Part shown: positions 1-9,224 of the stretch, piece after piece
Layout of the letters: every line of letters begins with the position of its first letter
How positions within the stretch are numbered: the first letter of the stretch is position 1
NCBI GenBank assembly: GCA_949744075.1
Contig: CATJWI010000111.1
Location: forward strand, 1-33,656
DNA: 33,656 bases
Source of the DNA: an uncultured Eubacteriales bacterium
GTDB lineage: Bacteria > Bacillota > Clostridia > Oscillospirales > Oscillospiraceae
Reading direction: 5' to 3'
Translations under genes and position numbers: made by a program
The notes under the pieces: generated by a model
What the model was told of the DNA's origin: nothing
Databases searched by the model: none
What the model saw: only the letters and a program-made list of their open reading frames with translations

Positions 1-768
1 GGTGGCCACGCCCTCGCCCCGGTCGTTGTGGGGGTGGAGGGAGATGATGGCCCGCTCCCGGCCGGGGAGGGTCTCGATAAAATATTCGATCTCGTCGGCG
101 AAGTAGTTGGGCATACAGTTCTCCACGGTGGTGGGCAGGTTGAGGATGACCCGGTGGTCGGCGTCGGCGTGGAGGGCATCCAGCACGGCGGCGCAGATCT
201 CGGCGGCGGCGTCCATCTCGGTGCCCATAAAGGACTCGGGGGAGTACTCATAGCGCAGGTCTGTGCCCGAGGCGATAACAGGCTGGGCCATCTCGTAGAT
301 AAGCTCTGCGGCATCCACGGCGATCTTCTTCACTCCGGCCACGTCGGTGTGGAAGACCACCTTCCGCTGGAGGGTAGAGGTGGAGTTGTAGAAGTGGAAG
401 ATGACGTGCTTGGCACCCTGGATGGCTTCAAAGGTGCGGGTGATAAGGTGGGGCCTGGCCTGTACCAGCACCTGAAGGGTCACATCGTCAGGGACATGGC
501 CGTCGTCAATGAGGGTGCGCAGGAACTCAAATTCCACCTCGGAGGCGGAGGGGAAGCCCACCTCGATCTCCTTCACGCCGATATCCACCAGGGTGTGGAA
601 CAGCTCCAGCTTTTCCTCCACGTTCATGGGGTCGATGAGGGCCTGGTTCCCGTCCCGCAGGTCTACGGAGCACCAGATGGGGGCCTTTTTCAGTTCCCTG
701 TCCGGCCAGCTGCGCTTTTCCCGCTTCAGGGGGACAAAGGGGATGTACTTTTCAAAACCTTGCTTCAT
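1..768 (-). CDS. leuA: 2-isopropylmalate synthase, N-terminal part (runs off the window start)
   Basis: Minus frame open from ATG (766-768) to position 1; translation [80 protein letters not shown]... matches the LeuA family; preceded by a T-box leader. Absent from the ORF track because it is partial. Confidence 0.95.
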   Translation of the reverse strand, partial: [256 protein letters not shown]

Positions 769-794
769 TGCCTGGTTCCTCCTTTTTGCCGGGG

Positions 795-1058
795 GATACA
801 AAAACGCCCCCGACCATCTCTGGTCAGGGGCGTAAGTTACGCGGTACCACCCTGATTCGGCTGCCGGTTGTCCCAGACAGCCCTCATGGCCTCCAACAAG
901 GCCGCGGCCGGTAACGGGGCCACACGTTCCAGCCTACTTCCCAAAGGTTTGGGCCGGACAGCTCGGGGATCAGTATATGCCAAAGGATACGCCCGCCGGC
1001 TTGCACCATCCGCCGGCTCTCTGAAGGGGTTCCAGAGGCTTTCTTCCCGTCATCGCGT
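795..1058 (-). ncRNA. T-box leader, probably tRNA-Leu responsive, upstream of leuA
   Basis: Minus strand contains the T-box core AGGGTGGTACCGCG (RC of 840-853), a GC-rich terminator hairpin CGCCCCTGACCAGAGATGGTCGGGGGCG followed by TTTTT, and Stem I-like sequence. Candidate specifier CTG followed by A (RC of 971-973). Confidence 0.9.
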
Positions 1059-1065
1059 TTTTCTT

Positions 1066-1094
1066 ATTTTACGGCGTGGGATGGCATTTGTCAA
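1066..1094 (-). promoter_or_regulatory. Sigma-A type promoter for the T-box/leuA transcript
   Basis: Minus strand TTGACA (1089-1094) - 17 nt - TAAAAT (1066-1071). Confidence 0.75.
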
Positions 1095-1241
1095 GCGTTT
1101 TACGCCGGGCCGCCCGGCAATTTACCGCAGGTGGACAGGAAAAGAAGAAAAACATCGGTGGACGATTCATAAAATAGAAACATTTCCATGCTAAACTAAA
1201 AAATGAAGGAAGATATAAGCATGCAGACACAGGAGGTAAAA

Positions 1242-2609
1242 ATGGCGACAAATCCAAATTACAGTGATATGCTGCCCGAGGTGCGCTCCATGGCCTCGGA
1301 TGCCAAAAAGCACAGCCGCATCAATGCGGGAGACTATGCCAAATACGATGTGAAACGGGGTCTTCGGGACTTGAACGGCAAGGGAGTCCTGGCGGGTCTT
1401 ACCGAGATCTCTGATATCCACGCCAAGGATAAGCTCCCTGACGGCACCGAGGTACCCTGCGAGGGGAAGCTCTACTTCCGGGGCATCGACGTGGAGGAGT
1501 TGGTGACAGGAGCCCTGCGGGAAAAGCGGTTCGGCTTTGAGGAGACCGCTTATCTCCTTCTTCTGGGGCATCTTCCCACGGCGGGGGAGCTGGAGGAGTT
1601 TCGAAAGCTGTTGGGCTATTACCGCACCCTGCCCAACAATTTTGTTCGGGATGTGATCCTGAAGGCCCCCAGTGGGGACGTGATGAACTCTCTGGCCCGG
1701 AGCGTTCTGAACCTGGCCTCTTATGACCCCAAGGCCGACGATATCTCTCTGCCCAACGTGATGCGCCAGTGCCTTCAGCTCATCGCGGTGTTTCCTCTGC
1801 TCAGCGTCTACGGCTATCAGGCCTATCAGTACAAGGAGGGCAGCAGTCTCTACATCCACGCCCCCCGGCCCGAGCTGTCCGCGGCGGAGAATATTTTGCA
1901 TCTGCTCCGGCCCAACTCGGAGTACAGCTATTGGGAGGCCCATGTGCTGGATGTGTGCCTTACCCTCCACGCGGAGCACGGCGGCGGCAACAACTCCACC
2001 TTTACCACCCATGTGGTCACCTCCTCCGGCACCGACACCTATTCCTGCATGGCGGCGGCCCTGGCCTCACTGAAGGGGCCCCGTCACGGCGGCGCCAACA
2101 TCAAGGTGGTGGAGATGTTTGAGGATCTGAAGACCCAGGTAAAGGACTGGAAGGACGAGGACGAGGTGCGCGCCTACCTCCAGGGTTTGCTGGACAAGAA
2201 GGGTTTTGACCGCTCCGGCCTCATCTACGGCATGGGCCACGCGGTCTACTCCCTGTCCGACCCCAGAGCCAACCTGCTGCGCTCCTTTGTGGAGACCCTG
2301 TCCAGGGAGAAGGGCCGGCAGGAGGAGTACCGGCTCTACTCCATGGTGGAGCGGCTGGGGCCGGAGGTCATCTCCGGCGGCCGGAAGATGTACAAGGGTG
2401 TCTCCGCCAATGTGGATTTCTATTCCGGCTTTGTCTACCATATGCTGGATCTGCCCCTTCAGTTGTATACTCCCATCTTTGCCATCGCCAGGGTGGCAGG
2501 GTGGAGCGCCCACCGCATCGAGGAGCTCATCAACATGGGCAAGATCATTCGCCCGGCCTATCAGTATGTGGGCAACCACAAGCCCTATCTGCCCATGGCC
2601 CAGCGGTAA
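1242..2609 (+). CDS. gltA: Citrate synthase
   Basis: ORF 1203-2609 translates to citrate synthase (…GVLAGLTEISDIHAKDK…GKLYFRGIDVEELV…HGGGNNSTFTTHVVTSSGTDTYS…GPRHGGAN…). The AGGAGG at 1231-1236 favours the start at 1242 over 1203. Confidence 0.93.
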   Translation: MATNPNYSDMLPEVRSMASDAKKHSRINAGDYAKYDVKRGLRDLNGKGVLAGLTEISDIHAKDKLPDGTEVPCEGKLYFRGIDVEELVTGALREKRFGFEETAYLLLLGHLPTAGELEEFRKLLGYYRTLPNNFVRDVILKAPSGDVMNSLARSVLNLASYDPKADDISLPNVMRQCLQLIAVFPLLSVYGYQAYQYKEGSSLYIHAPRPELSAAENILHLLRPNSEYSYWEAHVLDVCLTLHAEHGGGNNSTFTTHVVTSSGTDTYSCMAAALASLKGPRHGGANIKVVEMFEDLKTQVKDWKDEDEVRAYLQGLLDKKGFDRSGLIYGMGHAVYSLSDPRANLLRSFVETLSREKGRQEEYRLYSMVERLGPEVISGGRKMYKGVSANVDFYSGFVYHMLDLPLQLYTPIFAIARVAGWSAHRIEELINMGKIIRPAYQYVGNHKPYLPMAQR

Positions 2610-2620
2610 AAAGAGACAGG

Positions 2621-2655
2621 AAGTCCCCCGAAGTTATTACTTCGGGGGACTTTTT
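2621..2655 (+). terminator. Rho-independent terminator after gltA
   Basis: AAGTCCCCCGAAG-TTATTA-CTTCGGGGGACTT followed by TTT. Confidence 0.85.
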
Positions 2656-2658
2656 GTC

Positions 2659-3795
2659 TTAGCGCAGGGCGCGGGCCACCCGCTCCAGAGTGTCGGTATG
2701 GAGCTGATCCACCAGATGGGTATATATTTTTCCTGTGGTGGCAGGTGTGGAGTGGCCCAGAGCCTTGCCGATGTCGAAGAGGGGGGCGCCCTGGGCGGAG
2801 GCCACAGTGGCGAAGGTGTGACGCAGTCCGTGGAGGGTCAGGGGAGGCAGCTCTGGGTGGGCCCGGATGAAGCGGGTAAAGTTCATGGTGAGACAGTTGG
2901 GGGAGAAGGGCTTGCCTTTGCTGTCCACCGCCACCAGCCCGCTGTCCGGCCAGTCTGTACCCATGACCAGTTTCTGCTCATTTTGGCGCAGACGCTCCCG
3001 CTTCAAAAGGGAAAAGATATCATCGCCCATGTGGAGGACGCGGGCGGAGGAGCGGTTTTTGGTCTCCTTGTCGATGATCTTGGCCCCGGCCGCTGTCCGG
3101 GCCGCCCGGATATGTATTTTTCGAAGCTGGAAGTCTACGCTGTCCCAGCGCAGGCCGCAGATCTCCTCCCGGCGCAGGCCCAGGCTCCCAGCCAGGTGGA
3201 CTGCCGTCTCCAGCCAGTGGCCGTCCAGAAGAAGGTAGAGCTTTTTCAGGTTTTCCGAGGTGTAGAACCGGGTCTCCTTGGGGATGACCCGGGGCGGCTC
3301 CACCCGGTCGGTGGGGCTGCGGAGGATGAGATCCTGCCGCAGGGCGGCGTGGAGGGCGGCGGCCAGAAGGTCGTGGTGCCGGCGCACCGAGTTGGCACAC
3401 AGGCCCTTTGTTCGCATCATCTCGGCGTAGTATCCCTGTAAATCCTTGGGGGACAGGGACTGGAGAGGGATACCGCCCAGAGAGGGGGAGACGTGGTTTT
3501 CGATGATCTTTTGGTAACCGTAGACCGTGGTCTCCGCCCGGTTGGGGACGATGATGTCGGCCATCCACTCCTCCAGCCAGTCGTCCAAGGTCAGGGTGAG
3601 GGTGGGGATGTGGGAAGCCCTGACCCGTTCAGCCAGATGATTGTCCCGGGCCTTTCGGGCCTCTGCCAGGGAGGGAAAGGTGCGGTACTGCCGTTGGCGG
3701 CGGCCCTCCTGATCCCGGCCCAGATCCATGTAGAGGTAATAGGTGCGGCGTGTGCTGTCGTAGGATATCCCTCTCTCGCATACTCTTCTGCTCAT
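2659..3795 (-). CDS. Tyrosine-type site-specific recombinase/integrase (phage integrase family)
   Basis: 378-aa ORF with catalytic motifs GLRREEICGLRW, HGLRHTFATV, LGHSTPATTGKIYTHL and an N-terminal SAM-like core-binding domain; SD AAAGGAG upstream. Confidence 0.92.
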   Translation of the reverse strand: MSRRVCERGISYDSTRRTYYLYMDLGRDQEGRRQRQYRTFPSLAEARKARDNHLAERVRASHIPTLTLTLDDWLEEWMADIIVPNRAETTVYGYQKIIENHVSPSLGGIPLQSLSPKDLQGYYAEMMRTKGLCANSVRRHHDLLAAALHAALRQDLILRSPTDRVEPPRVIPKETRFYTSENLKKLYLLLDGHWLETAVHLAGSLGLRREEICGLRWDSVDFQLRKIHIRAARTAAGAKIIDKETKNRSSARVLHMGDDIFSLLKRERLRQNEQKLVMGTDWPDSGLVAVDSKGKPFSPNCLTMNFTRFIRAHPELPPLTLHGLRHTFATVASAQGAPLFDIGKALGHSTPATTGKIYTHLVDQLHTDTLERVARALR

Positions 3796-3865
3796 GTGCT
3801 TCTATCTCCTTTCTAACATGGGCTTTGGAAAATTGTACGCCTGGGAAGGGAGAGATGGGAAGCAA

Positions 3866-3908
3866 TAAAAAGCTCTCTTTTCCCAAAAGCCTTTGGGAAA
3901 AGAGAGCT
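3866..3908 (-). terminator. Terminator of the FAD dehydrogenase gene
   Basis: Perfect 17-bp stem AGCTCTCTTTTCCCAAA/TTTGGGAAAAGAGAGCT (3871-3887/3892-3908), 4-nt loop, T-run on the minus strand. Confidence 0.88.
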
Positions 3909-3928
3909 GCTGCATTGTGAAAGGGCGC

Positions 3929-5554
3929 TTATGGCAGCGTGGCCACAGCTTCCGCCACCCGGATGCCGTCCACAGCGGCAGAGGTGATGCCTCCGGCATA
4001 GCCGGCTCCCTCCCCGCAGGGGAATATCCCACGGAGAGCGGACTGCAGCCCCTCGTCCCGGAGGAGCCGCACCGGGGAGGAGGAGCGGGTCTCTACGCCG
4101 GTGAGAAGGGCTCCGCCGTCGGCAAAGCCGTGGAGCTTTCGGTCAAGGATAGGCAGGGCGGCACGGAGGGTATCGGTGACGAAGCCGGGCAGACAGTCGT
4201 CCAGAGCGCCGAGAGTCACGCCGGGCCGGTAGGTGGGGGAGATGGCGCCCAGAGCGGCGGAGGGCCTGCCGGAGAGGAAATCTCCCACCGTTTGGGCGGG
4301 GGCGTGGAAAATGGGCTTAGACGGGTCGTTGAGGAGGGGAGCGCCGCCGGTGCCCAAATCCCAGGCGGCCCGCTCCCAATGCTCCTGGAAGCGCACGCCC
4401 GCCAGAGGCCCGCTTTCTCCAAAATCGGCGGGGGAGACCCCAACCAGGAAACCACCGTTGATATTTTTCCCATCTCTGGCCCGGAGGCTCATGCCGTTGG
4501 TGACCACCTGGCCGTAATCGCTGGCGGCGGCCACCGCCTGGCCGCCGGGACAGACGCAGAAGGTGAAGGCGCTCCGGCCGTTGGGCAGATGACAGGAGAG
4601 CTTGTAGTCCGCCGGGGGCAGCTTGGCCCAGGCGGGGCCATACTGGGCCTGGGAGATGGCGGCCTGCTCATGTTCGATGCGGCAGCCGATGGCGAAGGGC
4701 TTGGCTTCCATGGGGAGCCCTGCCTCGAAGAGCATCTGAAAGGTGTCTCTGGCGGAGTGGCCGGGGGCCAGTACCAGAGTGTCGCAGGGCAGCTGATAGG
4801 GGCCGCTCTCGGTCATCACCGTGACCTCGGAGAGCCGTCCAGCCTTCTCCTTGACCGCCCAGAGCTGAGATTCAAAGCGGATGTCCGCCCCCAGAGCCAG
4901 AAGCTCTTTTCGGATAGATCTTACCACATCCCGGAGCACATCGGTGCCCACATGGGGCTTCTGCTGCCAGAGGATGTCCTCCGGAGCGCCGTGGCGGACA
5001 AACTCCTCCAGTACGGCGCTGATGCGCCTGTCATGGGTGCCGGTGTTCAGCTTGCCGTCGGAGAAGGTGCCGGCGCCCCCCTCACCAAACTGGACATTGG
5101 AGCTGCGGGACAGGCTGCCGGTCTTCCAGAAATGTTCCACGTCCCCAGTCCGCTCGTCTACATCCCGGCCCCGTTCCAGTACGATAGGGGCAAGGCCGTG
5201 CCGGGCCAGGAGGAGGGCGGCAAAAAGCCCAGCGGGGCCCATACCTACCACCACCGGGGGCAGGGAAGAGCGCCGTGCTACGGCGGGAAAGACATAGGGC
5301 TCCGGCTCCCAGCGGGTCACGGAGGAGGGCGCCCGGCGGAGAAGGGCCTCCTCATCTGCCACGGTCACGGCTATGGTGCACACATAACGTACATCGGACT
5401 TCTTTCTGGCATCCACAGACTGGCGCAGAATACGCACCTGGTCGATGGAGCCGGGGGCCGCGCCCAGGAGTTTTGCGGCCTTGCGGCGGAGCTCTTGGGA
5501 ACCGAAGTCCAGGGGGAGGGATATATTTTGAAGTTTTAGCATTGTCATCACCAT
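3929..5554 (-). CDS. FAD-dependent dehydrogenase/oxidoreductase, COG2509-like
   Basis: 541-aa ORF with Rossmann motif VVVGMGPAGLFAALLLARHG and FAD-dehydrogenase features (SSNVQFGEGGAGTFSDGKLNT, FPCGEGAGYAGGITSAAVDG). Start may be an internal ATG (5548 or 5542). Confidence 0.88.
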   Translation of the reverse strand: MVMTMLKLQNISLPLDFGSQELRRKAAKLLGAAPGSIDQVRILRQSVDARKKSDVRYVCTIAVTVADEEALLRRAPSSVTRWEPEPYVFPAVARRSSLPPVVVGMGPAGLFAALLLARHGLAPIVLERGRDVDERTGDVEHFWKTGSLSRSSNVQFGEGGAGTFSDGKLNTGTHDRRISAVLEEFVRHGAPEDILWQQKPHVGTDVLRDVVRSIRKELLALGADIRFESQLWAVKEKAGRLSEVTVMTESGPYQLPCDTLVLAPGHSARDTFQMLFEAGLPMEAKPFAIGCRIEHEQAAISQAQYGPAWAKLPPADYKLSCHLPNGRSAFTFCVCPGGQAVAAASDYGQVVTNGMSLRARDGKNINGGFLVGVSPADFGESGPLAGVRFQEHWERAAWDLGTGGAPLLNDPSKPIFHAPAQTVGDFLSGRPSAALGAISPTYRPGVTLGALDDCLPGFVTDTLRAALPILDRKLHGFADGGALLTGVETRSSSPVRLLRDEGLQSALRGIFPCGEGAGYAGGITSAAVDGIRVAEAVATLP

Positions 5555-5616
5555 GGCAAGTGTATCATATTTTGCCGGTGGTGAAAAGAAAATTTTGCAA
5601 GTTTCGCAACTTTCTC

Positions 5617-5645
5617 TTGCACTTTACAGTGACAGAGTATATAAT
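5617..5645 (+). promoter_or_regulatory. Sigma-A promoter of gdhA
   Basis: TTGCAC (5617-5622) - 17 nt - TATAAT (5640-5645). Confidence 0.75.
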
Positions 5646-5724
5646 AAAGGCAATTCGCCAGGGATGGCGGAAATCTCGGTAGAGTGACGGGCGGCGAACA
5701 CCTGTCTCAAGTAAAGGAGTTTGA

Positions 5725-7077
<1,353 letters not shown>

Positions 7078-7095
7078 GAGAAAAGTAGAAAATGA

Positions 7096-7134
7096 AAAAG
7101 GAGAGCGTGACGATGTCATGCTCTTCCTTTTTTG
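7096..7134 (+). terminator. Terminator of gdhA
   Basis: AGGAGAGCGTGAC-GAT-GTCATGCTCTTCCT hairpin (one bulge, one wobble) followed by TTTTTT. Confidence 0.75.
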
Positions 7135-7138
7135 ATGC

Positions 7139-7167
7139 TTGCAACAAAATTTGATTTATGATATATT
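7139..7167 (+). promoter_or_regulatory. Sigma-A promoter of the RNHCP/SUKH operon
   Basis: TTGCAA (7139-7144) - 17 nt - TATATT (7162-7167), just downstream of the gdhA terminator. Confidence 0.7.
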
Positions 7168-7202
7168 ATCCACGTATTACGAAAAGAAAGGAGCTCTGTT
7201 TT

Positions 7203-7241
7203 GTGAAGACAGCATATTGTGTTTCGGTGATTGGCCGCTGA
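7203..7241 (+). CDS. Putative 12-codon leader peptide (GTG start) MKTAYCVSVIGR
   Basis: AAAGGAG at 7187-7193, 9-nt spacing, GTG AAG ACA GCA TAT TGT GTT TCG GTG ATT GGC CGC TGA; stop abuts a strong hairpin before the RNHCP gene. Confidence 0.45.
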   Translation: MKTAYCVSVIGR

Positions 7242-7305
7242 CCGGGAGGTCTGCGCAAGTCCAAGCCGCACTCCTCCCGGAAGATGACCAATAATCTTCA
7301 GGAGG
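7242..7305 (+). promoter_or_regulatory. Structured 5' leader of the RNHCP gene (two hairpins, second just before the SD)
   Basis: Stem CCGGGAGG (7242-7249)/CCTCCCGG (7273-7280) extended by TGCG/CGCA; second stem GAAGAT (7280-7285)/ATCTTC (7294-7299); SD AGGAGG 7300-7305. Confidence 0.55.
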
Positions 7306-7313
7306 AACCCGAA

Positions 7314-7724
7314 ATGAACCGAGAAAATAAAAGAAAACAGTACGAAAAAGGCTATTATAAGACGCATCCCTGTAAAGATGTGTTTACCTGCAAGCAATGC
7401 GGCCGGCCTGTGTTCCCCGATGGGGCGGGCAGCGACCACCGCAACCACTGCCCCAACTGCCTTACCAGTCTCCATGTGGATATTGAGCCCGGAGACCGAC
7501 AGAGCGACTGCGGGGGGATCATGGACCCCATCGCCGTCTGGGTCCGCAAGGGGGGAGAGTGGGCTATCATCCACCGTTGCCGCCGCTGCGGGGCCCTGTC
7601 CTCCAACCGGACAGCGGCGGACGACAACCCGCTGAAGCTGCTCAGCATTGCCGCCAAGCCTCTTGGGCAGCCACCCTTTCCCATTGAGCGTCTGGAGGAT
7701 ATGCAGGTTTTTTTAGGCTACTGA
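7314..7724 (+). CDS. RNHCP domain-containing zinc-ribbon-like protein
   Basis: FTCKQCGRPV…DHRNHCPNCLTSLHVDIEPGDRQSDCGGIMDPIAVW…HRCRRCGALSSNR matches the RNHCP family signature. Start at 7314 supported by AGGAGG; ORF track starts at 7284. Confidence 0.88.
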   Translation: MNRENKRKQYEKGYYKTHPCKDVFTCKQCGRPVFPDGAGSDHRNHCPNCLTSLHVDIEPGDRQSDCGGIMDPIAVWVRKGGEWAIIHRCRRCGALSSNRTAADDNPLKLLSIAAKPLGQPPFPIERLEDMQVFLGY

Positions 7725-7737
7725 GGAGGGAACAGGG

Positions 7738-9096
7738 TTGAAATACAACTTATCCCTAAAAGAGGGAATGGATTTCTTTTCCAAGGATGGCCACCAAGGC
7801 TTTTCAGCAGAGGATATACGGGCGGCAGAGCAACGGGTCGGAGTTGCTCTGCCGCTGCCCTATGGAGATTTTTTGTCCGCTTATGGCCGCGATCCCATCA
7901 ATACCCATCATAATCAGCTTTTTCGGCCGGAGGAGATGGCCACTACCTATCAACTGCTGGAAGAGGTCCTGAAAGAGTGGGGCCCTGAATTTGAAGCGGC
8001 TGTCAAGGCGGGCCGGGAGAAGGTGTATGCTCACAATGGATATTTTCAGCTGTGGCGGCGGCCCAAGGAGCAATGGCTTGCGGTGACGGAGAACTATCTG
8101 CTGATATGGTGTGAAAATCAAGGCGTGTGGAACGCCGGCTACCGGATAAAGGACCTGCTGGCGGGAGTGGAAGACCCGCCGGTCTATGTGAGCACGGAGG
8201 ATGACCTTATCACCTTCCGCCGCTGTGCCGGTGGTACCGGAGATTTTCTATGGGAAATGCTGCGCCAGGCGGCTTACGGCTTCTATCCGGGCAGCAGAAA
8301 GACAGCTCGGGAAGAGATCATGGCCACTTTAGAGGCAGCCCAGGTGGAAGCAGACCGGCTGATGACGGTGCACGTGTTGGATGGCAGGGAGCATGTGTTT
8401 GGAACCTGCCTGGATGAAGAGGAAAATATTCTCTATGTCTACTATGGAGACGCCAACAGCCAAGAACTGCTCAGTTGCTGCAAGGATGGTTTGAACGGCG
8501 AGGGCAATAGTCCTCACCGCAATGTGGTCCTGGCTCCGCCGTCCCGGGCCAAGCCGGTTTTTAATCCCCTTCACCTGGCCCTGACTCCTGCCCAACAAAA
8601 GGACCTGGGGATGGAGCGGCCCAGACCGGAGGGCGGTATTCCCTTAAATCCTCTGATCGCCCTGGCCCTTCAACAGGCCACGGGGCAACGGCCCGCCACC
8701 GCTTACGACTGGACCCGGCTACTGGAGAAGGCCAAAATTCTAAAGCTCCATGTGGGCGATTCTATCCGTTTGGGGCAAAAGGACGACTCGACCATTTATA
8801 TCCCCCCTCCGGGAGAGTTTTTTCCACCGGAGCCTTACTATTTTGATCTAAACAACTGGTCGGCCATCGGACGAATGAAAAATTTACGGACCTTGGTGAT
8901 GGACAACCTTTACGTGGAGGACTTCTCCTTCCTGACCCAGTGCAAAAACCTGCGGTCTCTGTCCCTTTATGGGACTTCCTTCCGGGACTGCCGGCTGCTG
9001 TTGGAGCTGCCAAATTTGAAGAAAGTGGACCTGTACCTGTGCCAATTGGAGCACACTGAGGTGCTGGAAGGCTTAAAGATCGAGTGTCGCAGATAG
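7738..9096 (+). CDS. SUKH (SMI1/KNR4-like) N-terminal domain protein with C-terminal leucine-rich repeats
   Basis: TTG start with GAGGAGGG SD. N-term FSAEDIRAAEQRVGVALPLPYGDFLSAYG resembles SMI1/KNR4; C-term MKNLRTLVMDNLYVEDFSFLTQCKNLRSLSLYGTSF…LPNLKKVDLYLCQL is LRR-like. Confidence 0.72.
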   Translation: MKYNLSLKEGMDFFSKDGHQGFSAEDIRAAEQRVGVALPLPYGDFLSAYGRDPINTHHNQLFRPEEMATTYQLLEEVLKEWGPEFEAAVKAGREKVYAHNGYFQLWRRPKEQWLAVTENYLLIWCENQGVWNAGYRIKDLLAGVEDPPVYVSTEDDLITFRRCAGGTGDFLWEMLRQAAYGFYPGSRKTAREEIMATLEAAQVEADRLMTVHVLDGREHVFGTCLDEEENILYVYYGDANSQELLSCCKDGLNGEGNSPHRNVVLAPPSRAKPVFNPLHLALTPAQQKDLGMERPRPEGGIPLNPLIALALQQATGQRPATAYDWTRLLEKAKILKLHVGDSIRLGQKDDSTIYIPPPGEFFPPEPYYFDLNNWSAIGRMKNLRTLVMDNLYVEDFSFLTQCKNLRSLSLYGTSFRDCRLLLELPNLKKVDLYLCQLEHTEVLEGLKIECRR

Positions 9097-9136
9097 GCAA
9101 AGGCCGAAGTCCTTTTGTAGGACTTCGGCCTTTGCC
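9096..9136 (+). terminator. 18-bp perfect hairpin at the end of the SUKH-LRR gene (terminator-like, no clear U-tract)
   Basis: GGCAAAGGCCGAAGTCCT (9096-9113)/AGGACTTCGGCCTTTGCC (9119-9136), 5-nt loop; followed by GTTCAG rather than T-run. Confidence 0.55.
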
Positions 9137-9162
9137 GTTCAGCGTTGAAAAAGGACCGTTGA

Positions 9163-9201
9163 CCATCAAATGCAGCACTTTTTAATTTGATGTGGTATGA
9201 T
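9163..9201 (+). promoter_or_regulatory. Candidate autoregulated promoter/operator for LytTR-DUF3021
   Basis: Inverted repeat CCATCAAAT (9163-9171)…ATTTGA (9185-9190) directly upstream of an extended -10 TGGTATGAT (9193-9201) lacking a good -35. Confidence 0.45.
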
Positions 9202-9224
9202 AGAAACAACAGGAGGTGAGGACC

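Noticed and set aside
28-855. Plus-strand ORF of 275 aa at the window start
   Set aside because: Antisense of leuA and its T-box; the low-complexity Gly/Val/His-rich translation is typical of a shadow frame, while the minus frame is a clear LeuA.
868-1194. 108-aa plus-strand ORF
   Set aside because: Lies over the T-box leader and promoter on the opposite strand; no SD or family resemblance.
2206-3441. 411-aa plus-strand ORF
   Set aside because: Shadow frame of gltA 3' end and the integrase on the other strand.
3893-5539. 548-aa plus-strand ORF
   Set aside because: Complete antisense shadow of the FAD dehydrogenase, with Gly-rich low-complexity translation.
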